From: Rubinisphaera margarita
GTDB lineage: Bacteria; Planctomycetota; Planctomycetia; Planctomycetales; Planctomycetaceae
Direction of reading: 5' to 3'
NCBI RefSeq assembly: GCF_022267515.1
Contig: NZ_JAKFGB010000012.1
Location: forward strand, 620,001-684,000
DNA: 64,000 bases
Below, piece after piece: positions 43,861 through 53,904 of the stretch. The notes beneath the pieces were generated by a model. That model saw nothing but the letters and a program-made list of their open reading frames with translations, did no database searches and had not been told where the DNA came from. How positions within the stretch are numbered: the first letter of the stretch is position 1; every line of letters begins with the position of its first letter. The position numbers and the translations under genes are program-made.

Positions 43861-45249
43861 ATGACTCGTTTTTTTGGGTTGCTGCTTCTGGTCACACTTC
43901 TCTGGATGGGTCCTTCAATTGCCGCCGGACAAGAGAACAGCGGGCAGTCCAGTTCCGCGACGCTCGCTGAGAGTTTGCCTCCCAAGATTCAACAGATTCA
44001 AAAGGAGTTCCCCGCCTGGCTTCAGAAAACCGACAACAAAGAGGCGGCAGGACTCATGCAAAAGCTGGGCGAGCAGATGAAAGCGAAGAAGTTTGAAGAA
44101 GCTGAGAAGACGGCGGATTCCATTCTGAAGATTATGGGTGTGAACGCGCCACCCGCCGGCCCGAACGGTGCAAACAAATCAGCGACGTCGCCCGCAGCCA
44201 GTTCATCGGAAGAAACGACCGAACGCCTGACCGCGAAAGTCGAACGCATAAAGGCCGGAACTCAGAAATGGGCAGCCAATGGCCGCGATCCCGCGGAAAT
44301 CGCCAAGACCATGCATGAGAAGTTTCAACCTCTGATGCAATCAGGCAGGATCATCGAGGCAGAGGCGGTGTTGGATAATCTACTCAAACAGTTGGGCATG
44401 GACGAAAGCACATCCGCTGCGACGCCAGCCGATGAAGCATCTGCGGAAGAGCGAACGCTGACAAGAGTTCATGCGATTCAGAAGGCTCTTCCAGGCTGGG
44501 GTGAGAAAACCGGCAGAAAGGAAGAGTCGGATGCAATGATGCAGATATTGAGGGAGCAACTGGCGGATATGAATTTCGTCGAAGCCGAGAAGACGGCAGA
44601 TAAAATCCTGGCAATGTTGGGCGTGAGTATCGCTCCTGTCGCACAAGCTGAACGGCCTGCGACTGCAGGGGAACCAAAGCAGTCGGACGACCCGTTTTCG
44701 ACATTCATTCCCCAGAAGCTTGTTTTGCTTGCCAGTGATCGCATCTCGCTGACACCGAAACAGCGTGAAGTTCTGTTCGCTCAGCTCGATTCGACTCGAG
44801 CGAGACTGGAAGAACTCACGGCCGCGAGGGAACGCGAGTCGACGGCACTTTTGGCTTTGACTTCACAGGATCGCCTGGACGAAAAGGCGGTACTCGCCCA
44901 GTTTGATCGGCAGTTGGATGTTGAACGTGAGGCCAAGCTGCTTCAGGTCGCTCAGGGAATCATGATCCAAAACTTATTGACAGCGGAACAGCGTGCCATG
45001 CTGCGTGAAATGATGAAGAATCCCGTTGCGGTCACTAAGCTTGAGCAGGAATTTAAAAACCGTATCTCCGCGAAGGTGGAACGTGTCCAGGCGGGAGCCC
45101 AGATGTGGGCACGAGGCGGTCGCGATCCCTCATCCATTGCGGAGGCGATGGAACAAAACGTCCGACCGCTCCTGGATTCAGGACGAGTCTTTGAAGCCGA
45201 AGCAGAGCTCGATCGAGTGCTAGAACTCATCAATAAGGATTCAAAATGA
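43861..45249 (+). CDS. Secreted helical repeat protein with a Spy/CpxP-like segment
   Basis: The 462-residue protein has a signal peptide (GLLLLVTLLWMGPSIAAGQE). Two kinds of about 55-residue module follow. Type A occurs near residues 40-95 and 200-255 (IQQIQKEFPAWLQK...EAEKTADSILKIMG; VHAIQKALPGWGEK...EAEKTADKILAMLG). Type B occurs near 120-180 and at the C terminus (KVERIKAGTQKWA...GRDPAEIAKTM; KVERVQAGAQMWA...GRDPSSIAEAM). Between them are LTPKQREVL and LLTAEQRAML, the paired LTxxQ signature of Spy/CpxP periplasmic chaperones. The stop overlaps the DUF1501 start as ATGA. A periplasmic chaperone or metal-stress sensor role is inference. Confidence 0.8.
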   Translation: MTRFFGLLLLVTLLWMGPSIAAGQENSGQSSSATLAESLPPKIQQIQKEFPAWLQKTDNKEAAGLMQKLGEQMKAKKFEEAEKTADSILKIMGVNAPPAGPNGANKSATSPAASSSEETTERLTAKVERIKAGTQKWAANGRDPAEIAKTMHEKFQPLMQSGRIIEAEAVLDNLLKQLGMDESTSAATPADEASAEERTLTRVHAIQKALPGWGEKTGRKEESDAMMQILREQLADMNFVEAEKTADKILAMLGVSIAPVAQAERPATAGEPKQSDDPFSTFIPQKLVLLASDRISLTPKQREVLFAQLDSTRARLEELTAARERESTALLALTSQDRLDEKAVLAQFDRQLDVEREAKLLQVAQGIMIQNLLTAEQRAMLREMMKNPVAVTKLEQEFKNRISAKVERVQAGAQMWARGGRDPSSIAEAMEQNVRPLLDSGRVFEAEAELDRVLELINKDSK

Positions 45250-46679
45250 CTGGATTGAATCGATTCATAACCCGCCGGGATTTGCTCTGTCGCAGCGGGA
45301 TGGGCATCGGTGCACTGGCCCTGTCCGGTGTGATTCAGGATGCCAGTGGAAGCGAATCAGCTGTGATCGATGCCGTTTCCCCTTTGACCCCACGGCAACC
45401 TCACTTTCCCGGGAGGGCCAAACGAGTCATTCATCTGTTCCTCAGTGGCGGACCGTCGCATGTCGACACCTTTGATCCTAAACCAGCACTCGACAAGTAT
45501 CATGGTCAGCCACTTCCCGAGAGTATCCACCTCATCACGGAACGACGGACCGGGACCGTGATGCGGTCACCTTACAAGTTTCAACGCTATGGTCAGAGTG
45601 GAATTGAAGTCAGTGAGATTTTCCCTCACATCGGCGAAAGCATTGACGACGTCGCCGTGATCCGTTCGATGCAGGCTGACGTCCCGAACCATATCCCGTC
45701 GATCCTGCTGATGAATTGTGGAGACTCGCGACTCATTCGGCCGAGTCTTGGATCATGGGTAACTTACGGTCTGGGAAGTGAGAATCAAAACCTTCCTGGG
45801 TTTGTCGCGATGCGTCCGGGAGGATATCCAGGCAACGGGGGAACTCAGAACTGGCGTGCCGGGTTCCTTCCGGGGGCCTTTCAAGGAACGTACATTGATA
45901 CTCGGCACACTCAGATCGAGAAACTGATCGAGAATACGGTCAATCAACGGATTTCGAGCCTGGAGCAAAATCGTCAACTCGGGCTGCTGCGCGAACTCAA
46001 TGAATTTCACCGCGGCGATCGAAACGCGGACCCGCAGATCGACGCACGCATTCAGTCCTTTGAATTAGCGTCGCGGATGCAATTGGAAGCCACGGACGCG
46101 TTTGATATCAGCCAGGAACCCGAATCGATCCACCGCATGTACGGAGATGGCAGCGAGGCGCGACAGATTCTGATCGCCCGGCGACTTGTGGAACGGGGCG
46201 TTCGCTTCGTGCAGGCGTGGGTCGGCAGCGATTGGGACCATCACCAGAATCTGGAACAAAGTCATCGCGCGATGGCCAAGAAATGTGATCAGGCCATTGG
46301 TGCGTTGCTGAAGGATCTCAAGCAGCGCGGTATGCTGCAAGATACGCTCGTGATCTGGGGCGGTGAATTCGGACGCACGCCCACAGTCGAGGTCCCGATG
46401 GGACTGCCCAATAATCTGTATGGAAACGGCCGCGATCACAATCACCATGGTTTTACAACCTGGTTGGCCGGCGGCGGCGTTAAAGGCGGATATGTCCACG
46501 GGGCGACCGACGAGTTCGGCTTCCAGGCTGTTGATCAAAAAGTGCACGTCCACGACCTTCACGCCACGATTCTTCACTTGCTCGGCTTCGATCACACGCG
46601 GTTAACCTATCGCCATGCCAGCCGTGATTTCCGCCTCACTGATGTGTATGGCGAAGTGGTCAACGAATTGCTTGCCTGA
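45246..46679 (+). CDS. DUF1501 family protein (Tat-exported, sulfatase-like fold)
   Basis: The 477-residue protein carries a twin-arginine-like signal (FITRRDLLCRSGMGIGALALSG). Its family motifs are HLFLSGGPSHVDTFDPKP, NHIPSILLMNCGDSR, GFVAMRPGGYPGNGGTQNWRAGFLPGAFQGT in outline, and the WGGEFGRTP and GRDHNHHGFTTWLAGGGVKGG blocks. DUF1501 proteins are abundant in Planctomycetota and nearly always precede a PSCyt/PSD gene, as here. Their biochemical role is not established. Translation is coupled to the repeat-protein gene upstream. The protein appears complete. Confidence 0.95.
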   Translation: MTGLNRFITRRDLLCRSGMGIGALALSGVIQDASGSESAVIDAVSPLTPRQPHFPGRAKRVIHLFLSGGPSHVDTFDPKPALDKYHGQPLPESIHLITERRTGTVMRSPYKFQRYGQSGIEVSEIFPHIGESIDDVAVIRSMQADVPNHIPSILLMNCGDSRLIRPSLGSWVTYGLGSENQNLPGFVAMRPGGYPGNGGTQNWRAGFLPGAFQGTYIDTRHTQIEKLIENTVNQRISSLEQNRQLGLLRELNEFHRGDRNADPQIDARIQSFELASRMQLEATDAFDISQEPESIHRMYGDGSEARQILIARRLVERGVRFVQAWVGSDWDHHQNLEQSHRAMAKKCDQAIGALLKDLKQRGMLQDTLVIWGGEFGRTPTVEVPMGLPNNLYGNGRDHNHHGFTTWLAGGGVKGGYVHGATDEFGFQAVDQKVHVHDLHATILHLLGFDHTRLTYRHASRDFRLTDVYGEVVNELLA

Positions 46680-46704
46680 TGAGGCATACTATGAGGAAAC
46701 TTCG

Positions 46705-49578
46705 GTGCAACAGTCCATGCTGAGTGGTCCAATCGTGCGCGGGTTCTCGTTATCGACAATTCTGTGCCTGAACCTGTTTGCTCAGGCGATGGTTTATGCC
46801 GATCCGCCGGTTGACAGTGATGCTCAGGGCGTCGAGTTCTTTGAACGCCGAATTCGTCCGCTGATGGCAGAGCGATGCTATCAGTGCCATAGTTCGGAAA
46901 GCAAGAAAGCGAACGGAGGGCTTCTGCTCGATAGTGTCGGGGGACTTCGCAACGGAAGTGATTCAGGCGCGATCATCGTGCCCGGAGCACCGGATCAGAG
47001 CCTGCTCGTGGAAGTCGTGCGTTCCGATGAAGCAGGTGTGCGTATGCCGCCAGACGGCGACAGACTGACGAACACTCAGATTGCGGACATCGAAGCGTGG
47101 CTAACGATGGGAGCCCCTTTGCCTGAAACAGTCATTCAGGAAGACCCGATTGCCACAAGTTCGCGTACCCACTGGGCCTTTCAACCGGTGAAGGAGCAGG
47201 CCGTGCCCACGGTACGGCAACGTCGCTGGGTGCAAACGCCCGTCGACGCATTCGTCCTTGCCACGCTGGAGCAAGCCGGACATGAACCGGCGCCACCTGC
47301 CGACAAACGAACGTTGATTCGACGGGCAACGTACGATTTGATTGGGCTGCCACCGACACCTGAAGAAGTCGCGGCATTCGAGGCCGACGAATCGGCAGAT
47401 GCTTTTGCAACGGTTGTCGATCGCCTGCTCCGTTCTGAACATTACGGGGAACGGTGGGGGAGGCACTGGCTGGACGTCGCGAGGTTCGCCACGAGCGATA
47501 GCCCGTTTGCGTTTACCTATCGCGATTATGTAATCCGCGCCTTCAACGAAGATTTGCCCTACAACGAATTTCTGATTCAGCAAATCGCGGCTGACCAACT
47601 CGATTTGGGCGACGACAAACGACCTCTCGCTGCCCTCGGATTTCTGACCGGTGGTCGTCAGTTCATGGACAATCACGATACGATCGACGACCGAATCGAT
47701 GTCGTCACGCGTGGTACCATGGGCTTGTCAGTCAGTTGTGCTCGGTGCCACGATCATAAGTACGACCCGATTCCGACACGTGATTACTATGGACTGCATG
47801 GTGTCTTTGCCAGCACTTCAGTACCTGGGGAGTTACCTCTGCTGGGCATCGATCCTGATCCGACGGAGTTTGCAAAGTATTCGATGGAACATCAGGCTCG
47901 CAAAGCCAAACTGGAAGAGTTTATTCAAAAGCAGCAGGCGGAAGTTCTCAAACAACACCGTGATCTAACTGCACAGTACCTCCTGCTGAGTCGGGAACCA
48001 CAGAAGATCGCCGAGCTCATCGAAGGAGAATTCGGATTGAGCGATCGAAAAATCCTTCAGACTGGTGCGAAGCGCTGGGCGGCTGCGCTCGAAACAATGG
48101 ACTCGAAAACTGATCCGATCTTCGCCCCGTGGTTTGCCTTCGCGGCTTTGCCCGCTTCCGAGTTCGCGGATCAGGCGGAGATACTGTCCGCGAAAATCGC
48201 CCGTAATTCAGCTTCCGCTCCGTTGAATTCGTTCGTCGTCAAAGCCTTTGCCGATGAACCGCCCACGTCCTTGGAAGAAGTCGCCAGTCGTTACGCCAAC
48301 CTGCTCCAGGATGCGGACAAACAATGGCAGGATCTCAAGGACCGGACCAATCCAAGTTCCAATTCTTCCGTTGCGCTGCCGGATCGCGAACAGGAAGCGC
48401 TCCGCCAGCTGTTCTACGGCAAGGACAGCCCCGGCAACATGCCAGCTGACATGATGACCCGGTTGTTTACGACCTCATCACTGATGCAGCTGGGACCTCT
48501 TAAGGCGCAAGTTGATCAGCTGGATGCCACTCATCCGGGCGCTCCCTTGCGAGCGATGGTGCTCGTAGATCGTCCGCATCCGCAGAACAGCCGGATCTTT
48601 ATTCGAGGGGATTCGAGTCGATTGGGGGCCGAAGCTCCTCGACAGTTTCTGACAATTCTATCGCAAGACGATCCCAAGCCATTTACCCAGGGGAGTGGAC
48701 GACTTGAATTGGCGCAAGCGATCGCAAGTCGGGAAAATCCGCTCACGGCTCGGGTGATGGTCAACCGCATATGGCTCCATCATTTTGGGAGGGGACTCGT
48801 CACCACACCCGATGACTTCGGCTTAAGATCTGACTTGCCAAGTCATCCCGAACTGCTGGATTATCTTGCCTGGCGTTTTACGGAGGAGGGCTGGTCCGTT
48901 AAGGCTCTGCACCGATTGATAATGCTGTCGAACGTCTACCAGCAGCAAAGTGATGAACGCCATCACTCCGCACCGGAGGACTCTGAGAATCGTTTGCTTT
49001 CCAGAATGAATCGCCGTCGGCTCGACTTTGAAGCGATGCGAGACACACTCATTGCGGTGACAGGTAAACTCGACCGAACTCTCGGCGGTCGCCCCGTTGC
49101 CCTGATGAATGAGGGACCAGCGAACAAGACCTCCTATTCCCGTCGGCGTACCGTTTACGGCGTGATCGATCGTAACGATTTGATGCCCTTGTATCAGAAC
49201 TTCGATTTCGCCACACCGGATCTTTCCACATCCCAGCGCGATATAACCACCGTTCCGCAACAAGCATTGTTCTTTTTCAATGATCCGTTTGTCATGCAGC
49301 AAGCGTGCAGTCTGGCGGCTCGAGCCGATTTTCAACTGCTCGAAAACACGGAGCAGCGAATCCAATATGTCTATCAGCAACTCTTCCAACGCGATCCTGC
49401 AGATGCGGAAATGGAACTGGCGACGCGATTCCTCGCCGCTGAAGAATTGGCGGCTCAACAAGGAACAGAACATCCCGCGTCTGTCGCCGTTAGCCACAGG
49501 AGCTTGCGGCCGCTTCGTCCCTGGGAGCGTCTCGTTCATGTTCTGATGATGTCCAACGAACTGATGTTTGTGGATTAG
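46705..49578 (+). CDS. PSCyt1-PSCyt2-PSD1 cytochrome-like surface protein
   Basis: I start this at the GTG at 46705, seven bases after GAGGA; an ATG at 46717 is the alternative. The product of about 957 residues has a signal (LSTILCLNLFAQAMVYA) and a c-type heme site CYQCHSS followed by MPPDGDRL (PSCyt1). Then come PSCyt2/DUF1549 (RRATYDLIGLPPTPEEV, YGERWGRHWLDVARF, CARCHDHKYDPI) and PSD1/DUF1553 (FTQGSGRLELAQAI, NRIWLHHFGRGLV, NRRRLDFEAMRD) near the end. Two heme-binding CxxCH-type sites are thus present. It forms a pair with DUF1501. The true function, perhaps extracellular electron transfer or polymer handling, is unproven. Confidence 0.95.
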   Translation: MQQSMLSGPIVRGFSLSTILCLNLFAQAMVYADPPVDSDAQGVEFFERRIRPLMAERCYQCHSSESKKANGGLLLDSVGGLRNGSDSGAIIVPGAPDQSLLVEVVRSDEAGVRMPPDGDRLTNTQIADIEAWLTMGAPLPETVIQEDPIATSSRTHWAFQPVKEQAVPTVRQRRWVQTPVDAFVLATLEQAGHEPAPPADKRTLIRRATYDLIGLPPTPEEVAAFEADESADAFATVVDRLLRSEHYGERWGRHWLDVARFATSDSPFAFTYRDYVIRAFNEDLPYNEFLIQQIAADQLDLGDDKRPLAALGFLTGGRQFMDNHDTIDDRIDVVTRGTMGLSVSCARCHDHKYDPIPTRDYYGLHGVFASTSVPGELPLLGIDPDPTEFAKYSMEHQARKAKLEEFIQKQQAEVLKQHRDLTAQYLLLSREPQKIAELIEGEFGLSDRKILQTGAKRWAAALETMDSKTDPIFAPWFAFAALPASEFADQAEILSAKIARNSASAPLNSFVVKAFADEPPTSLEEVASRYANLLQDADKQWQDLKDRTNPSSNSSVALPDREQEALRQLFYGKDSPGNMPADMMTRLFTTSSLMQLGPLKAQVDQLDATHPGAPLRAMVLVDRPHPQNSRIFIRGDSSRLGAEAPRQFLTILSQDDPKPFTQGSGRLELAQAIASRENPLTARVMVNRIWLHHFGRGLVTTPDDFGLRSDLPSHPELLDYLAWRFTEEGWSVKALHRLIMLSNVYQQQSDERHHSAPEDSENRLLSRMNRRRLDFEAMRDTLIAVTGKLDRTLGGRPVALMNEGPANKTSYSRRRTVYGVIDRNDLMPLYQNFDFATPDLSTSQRDITTVPQQALFFFNDPFVMQQACSLAARADFQLLENTEQRIQYVYQQLFQRDPADAEMELATRFLAAEELAAQQGTEHPASVAVSHRSLRPLRPWERLVHVLMMSNELMFVD

Positions 49579-49629
49579 CTCCTTCGGACGAGGCCGCACG
49601 CCTTCGTCAAGTTTCGTTCCTCGGCTCCA

Positions 49630-50094
49630 TCAATGGATTTTTGCATTCAGGAATTCAGCCAGATTCCCGGCATCATCCGTTCCGATCTTCAGAGCCCCCT
49701 CGCTCTTGAAATGAACGACGACGCAGTCCCGGCCCCAGAGATTCCAAACCCACGCGCCCCGGATATTCTTGTGAATTCCCCAGCCCTCCAGCAACGTGGT
49801 GCGACCGACGACAACGCTCGCGATTTCAGAGTATTGCACGGTTCTGTGAAAGATCGGGATGGGGCCAAACCGAATCTGCATTTCGTCGCCCTGACCCACG
49901 ACAGTCAAATGGTGGAATGAGCCGGCAAGTAACAATACCATCAGGCCAATCGGCGGAAACAACCATGGAATTGGGGGGACGTCAGGGCCGAACCAACTCA
50001 CCCAAAGAAACCCCACACCAAAGGCATAAATCGGCAAACACAACGGGGCTTTCTGCACGTGACAATAAGTGGGAGGAGACGTCTCTGCAGTCAT
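49630..50094 (-). CDS. Small membrane protein with PH-like domain
   Basis: Started at the ATG at 50094 the product is 154 residues. Two hydrophobic segments (LCLPIYAFGVGFLWVSWF and WLFPPIGLMVLLLAGSFHHL) form a hairpin anchor. A C-terminal beta-rich stretch follows (MQIRFGPIPIFHRTVQYSEIASVVVGRT, then CVVVHFKSEGALKIGTDDAGNLAEFL), like small bacterial PH-type membrane proteins that often have such a topology. The function is unknown. It is convergent with the PSD1 gene and has no operon partner. Confidence 0.75.
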   Translation of the reverse strand: MTAETSPPTYCHVQKAPLCLPIYAFGVGFLWVSWFGPDVPPIPWLFPPIGLMVLLLAGSFHHLTVVGQGDEMQIRFGPIPIFHRTVQYSEIASVVVGRTTLLEGWGIHKNIRGAWVWNLWGRDCVVVHFKSEGALKIGTDDAGNLAEFLNAKIH

Positions 50095-50567
50095 TACTGA
50101 ATCCTCATTGTTCCGAGTCGCCCCTATTTGAATCGAGCTACAGGATGTGCCTCGTACGCTGCCACTCTTACATCCCTCGATCGGTCGCATTCCGCATACT
50201 TTTCAATGACCTTCTTGAGGCCGTTTCGCACCTGCGTGAGAATAGTGGCAGGCAGGCGACCTGACAGAAGTCAGCGAGGGGCATGCAGGTCAAGGACGAT
50301 GAAGAGTAACATTTGACGTGTAGCGGAATGTAGTTAACCCCACTTAATTCAACGGAATTCCGCTGACATCCGATAAGTACGGCATTTCAACCCTACGCGG
50401 TGAAAACGGCCACTTTCAATCCGGAAATCACATTAGACCGACCGGCTTTGTTACTTATCGTTACGGAGTGCGAGCCGTCCACCCCGCAAGTCTACCGCCG
50501 CCGCATCTCCTCCCCCGTCTCCCGTCGCTTTCCTGCCCGGCAAAGCAACTGACTTCTTCGCTGAACA
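50095..50567. other. Gap between membrane-protein gene and terminase relic
   Basis: No gene is supported. The plus strand holds short frames with no ribosome site. An AGCGGAAT/ATTCCGCT inverted repeat of 8 bp lies near 50316-50369. This may be one edge of the degraded prophage, but no att-like direct repeat was seen. Confidence 0.4.
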
Positions 50568-51380
50568 TCACCTGCTCTTCCGAATCCCCTGCCAGCGTTC
50601 CGGATCCACAAACTGGCGGTTCCGTCGCTTCTCCTCGCCGACCTCGCTCAGCTTCCGCCGGGGCTGCGGCCTGAGCCGCTCGGCTTCGAACAATCGTACG
50701 CCGACGGCATGACCGGCCGCACATGCGTTGTACAGCGCATCGAACCAGTGGTTGTTCTTGCGGATCCGCTCCCCGCGGGTCACCATCCCCTTCCCCGCCA
50801 CAAACTCCTCGATCTTCCGCTCGGCGGTCAGGTGCTTGGTCAGACTCAGGTGTTCGTGCGGCGCGGCCTGGAACAACCGCATGGCGCCGGGTTGCGACAA
50901 GGGCGTCGTTAATCGCTGATGCACCCAGCTCTTCCAGTGGTCCGCGTTGACCTCCAGCAGCGTGACGCCGTGGTCGAGCAGGTCGTTGCCGCTATAGCCT
51001 TCGCCGACGCCTCGCAACCGGGAGCGGCGCGAGCTTGACGACTGCTCCCAACGGCTCGAGATCTGCGTGGCGCCGCGACCAGCGGAAGCCGAGTGTTTCA
51101 GTTTCTTTGGGGGCGCCGGTGACAGATCCCTCTGCCGTGATCTCTGCCCCTCGTGCACCAACTGACTGTCCACGTTAGCCTGGCGGCAATCGTTCTCGGT
51201 CCAGAGCATGCCGCAGTTCGAACACGCATAAGCCCCCTTGCGTCAGGCTTCGGCCTGCGAGAGCGCTTCCTGCCAGCTTCTCAGATGCTGACGTTCCACG
51301 CCACCCCATTCGTGACAATAACGACAGCCCAGCAGGATTCGGCTCGCAGCGAAAGTGTTGAACAAGTAGCAACCACAAAG
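50568..51380 (-). pseudogene. Phage terminase large subunit (GpA-like), C-terminal relic
   Basis: Reading leftward on one frame from about 51380 gives LLGCRYCHEWGGVERQHLRSWQEAL, an in-frame stop (near 51243), then RKGAYACSNCGMLW and NVDSQLVHEGQ. This is the zinc-binding block of GpA-type terminases (C..C...W...C..Cg..w). Further on, LLEVNADHWKSWVHQRLTTP, FLQAAPHEHL-like text, LTAERKIEEF and KNNHWFDALYNACAAGHAVGVRL match the nuclease-domain C terminus. The N-terminal ATPase domain is missing. It marks a decayed prophage or phage-derived fragment. The stop and the absent N terminus show it is not functional. Confidence 0.8.
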
Positions 51381-51483
51381 TAGCATGAGCGTTACGGCAA
51401 TTGGCGTTCCGCGCGTTAGGCTGACAAAATTGCAGCCTACATGTGATACGCTGATCATCCTATAAACAAGTTAGGCGTTTCCA

Positions 51484-51951
51484 ATGATCCCATATCGCAG
51501 GCAATTCGCGACTGCAGGCGCAGTAGTCCTCTTGAGTCTCGTGGGCTGCGATTTGCAACAGAACGTTTCACCACCAGCGATCCCGCCGCGACCTCCAAAA
51601 ACGCTTGCCGAAAGTCTCGAAGTAGAGGCCGCACTCAAACAAATGAACGTTCCAAAAGCGACGTGGGGAACAATCGAGACCGATTCGGACAAAGTAACGT
51701 TCTCGGTCAATGCGGATGAAGAGACGACTCAATTGTTCCTCTTGACGCTTGCGGAGAAGATCAAGTCGAATCTAGCTGAGACAATTGTCAGCGTTGACGG
51801 CCCTCGGACAGTACGCCTGCACGGAACTACCGAGTCGTACGTGCTCGACTACCGCGTTGACAAGGAGACCGGTGAAATTCGCATCCATACTGCTTTCTCG
51901 GACGGCGACAACGGCTATGTGTGCGTTGTCGAATTGATCCCGGACGCCTAA
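51484..51951 (+). CDS. Hypothetical lipoprotein (155 residues)
   Basis: The N terminus has a clear lipoprotein signal (FATAGAVVLLSLVGC, Cys near residue 22), followed by a Pro-rich linker (VSPPAIPPRPPKTLAES). The soluble part is a mixed alpha/beta domain (WGTIETDSDKVTFSVNADEETTQLFLLTLAEKIKSNLAE, then VLDYRVDKETGEIRIHTAFSDG). I do not recognise a family. The gene stands alone between the terminase relic and the next membrane-protein gene and is divergent from the former. Confidence 0.7.
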   Translation: MIPYRRQFATAGAVVLLSLVGCDLQQNVSPPAIPPRPPKTLAESLEVEAALKQMNVPKATWGTIETDSDKVTFSVNADEETTQLFLLTLAEKIKSNLAETIVSVDGPRTVRLHGTTESYVLDYRVDKETGEIRIHTAFSDGDNGYVCVVELIPDA

Positions 51952-52125
51952 CTAATCGGTGAACCGGAGTTGGCTCGCCTTTCGGTTTTTCAACGTCGTC
52001 TCCTTCGTTTACAATTCTTGGTGTGTCAACGTCACCTCCGTTGGTCCGCCAACCCGGTTACCTTTGACGTTATTTGGTGAGGCAAGTCGCTGGACCGTTC
52101 TGAGACCAAGAGCCTGAATCCACAC

Positions 52126-52632
52126 GTGTCGCCGCAATCTTCATGTCGCGATGTAGTTCACGATCCAGGTGGTCCGTCCATCAAGCGATTGCTAGTCACA
52201 GGCGCGGCCATCGGACTGTCGGTGTCGCTCATCGTTCCAGTAGCAATCGCGGCTGCACTACAGCTGATTCCTGCATGGGTCGAGAATGTGACGCTGGTTG
52301 ACCAGCTCGCGTACTTCGGCGCCAACTACTTCCTTCCATCGACCGTATCTGTTACAGCCGGTCTAGCTGTATCCACGGTGATGAGCAACACCGTCAGTCA
52401 GATTCGCGACACTCTTAACGCTAGGGGATGGCGTGGCGTCGTTCTGGGTGCGATCCTAACAGGTGGCGGATTCGCATTCGTGATCATTTCCTTCATTCAC
52501 TTTTCAGCCCCTCAAGGGTTCATGTACATGGAACACCTGTTCCTCAGCTTCATGGCGTACCCCAACGCCATTGTGTCCGGTATCGTTGCAGGCCAATACG
52601 TAAATCGGCGCCTAGACCGAATCGCCAAATAA
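52126..52632 (+). CDS. Hypothetical integral membrane protein (168 residues)
   Basis: The frame opens at a GTG at 52126; no strong ribosome site is visible, so the true start may be later. Four hydrophobic segments are present: LLVTGAAIGLSVSLIVPVAIAAAL, FGANYFLPSTVSVTAGLAVS, GVVLGAILTGGGFAFVIISF, and LFLSFMAYPNAIVSGIVAGQYV. The ends are charged. No family is recognised. The codon pattern and uninterrupted hydrophobic layout support coding, but the surrounding relics mean this could itself be a recent arrival. Confidence 0.55.
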   Translation: MSPQSSCRDVVHDPGGPSIKRLLVTGAAIGLSVSLIVPVAIAAALQLIPAWVENVTLVDQLAYFGANYFLPSTVSVTAGLAVSTVMSNTVSQIRDTLNARGWRGVVLGAILTGGGFAFVIISFIHFSAPQGFMYMEHLFLSFMAYPNAIVSGIVAGQYVNRRLDRIAK

Positions 52633-52839
52633 CCAGACACTGGACCGGTGCGGCTGATCCGGTGGATAGCAAGTGGAACGTGATTGGTGGCCGCCCGGTC
52701 AGCGTGGTCGTTAGGCATTTCACGATACAGAGGCTATGACAGGTCTTCAACGTGCCATGTTAATCGGAGCTTTGCCGTTTGGCCTACTTGCGTCAGCCGC
52801 ATATTCGCTTCGACCAGTACCTGAAGAAAGAGGATCCTC

Positions 52840-53801
52840 GGGGCTCGCCTGCCGAAGCACATCCGGACGACGAAGTCCGAGCGTCTGCAGTTGCTGCGAG
52901 CGGGTCGCCGCATCGGGCCCAAACTCAAAAAGCTGATCTCAATCGTCAGATACGAGACCTTCATGCACTGGGTGCGCGAGGCCGAGAAGAACCGGACCAG
53001 GAAGTCGACGGCGAGGAGCGTCGGCCGCCCCAGAACCGAAACCGACATCCGCCAGCTGGTTCTCCGCATCTACGAAGAGACCGGGCGATGGCTACACGAT
53101 GCTCGAAGGACGCCTCAAACGGCTCGACTACAAGATCTCCCGCAGCACGATCAGGAACATCATCAAGAGCGCCGGTCACGATCCCCAGCCCTGGCGGGAT
53201 GCCGATTCGTGGGACGCGTTCCTGCAGCGGCACGCGGACGTGCTCTGGCAGTGCGACTTCGTGACGAAACAACGCTGGACATTAAAGGGCATGCGGGATC
53301 TGTTCCAGTTGATGTTTATCCACGTCGGAACCAGAAGGATCTGGCTCTCGCCCTGCACCGCGAAGCCCGACGCGGCGTGGATGAGTAAGCAGGCCAACGA
53401 TTTCCTGTTGCACACCAGGGACGTCGAATTGAAGACGCGGATCATCATGCGGGACAACGACCGGAAGTTTCAGAAGGGGTTCAACGAGGTACTGAAGGAT
53501 GCCGGCAAACACGTGCACCGAATCGTTCCGCGCTCACCGAATCTGAATGCGTTCGGCCGAGCGGGTGATCCAGATCTACCAGCACGAGTGCCTCGACCAG
53601 TTTGTGGTGATCAACGAGCGGCAGCTCAACGTGATCGGGCGGGAGTTCCAGACGTGGTACAACTATGAGCGTCCGCATTCGGAGAAGAACTGTCTGCCGA
53701 CGGGGGATCAGCGAGAAATGCCGGTCGGAGATGCGTCCGATGTGCTTTGTCAGACGCGGCTTGGTGGGTTGTTGAGAAGCTATTGCCGGAGGGCAGCTTA
53801 G
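52840..53801 (+). pseudogene. Frameshifted DDE transposase (rve integrase core)
   Basis: Three pieces of one transposase are spread over different frames. LISIVRYETFMHWVREAEKN and VGRPRTETDIRQLVLRIYEETG lie in the first. LKRLDYKISRSTIRNIIKSAGHD, DVLWQCDFVTKQRWTLKGM, IWLSPCTAKPDAAWMSKQA and ELKTRIIMRDNDRKFQ, with the first two acidic residues of the DDE triad (CDF, RDND), lie in the second. ERVIQIYQHECLDQFVVINERQLNVIGREFQTWYNYERPH with the last Glu lies in the third. Shifts occur near 53085 and 53555. The family is an integrase-core (IS3/IS481-like) transposase. No terminal repeats were found, and the element is inactive. Confidence 0.85.
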
Positions 53802-53904
53802 TGCATCCGAGTCACATGCCTGACAACCTCTCGAATGGTTGGAGCATGATTTTCCCTGAGTCCTTCGTGGCTTGCTCGCGGAAGTGGAAACGCGAGGCAG
53901 ACCG

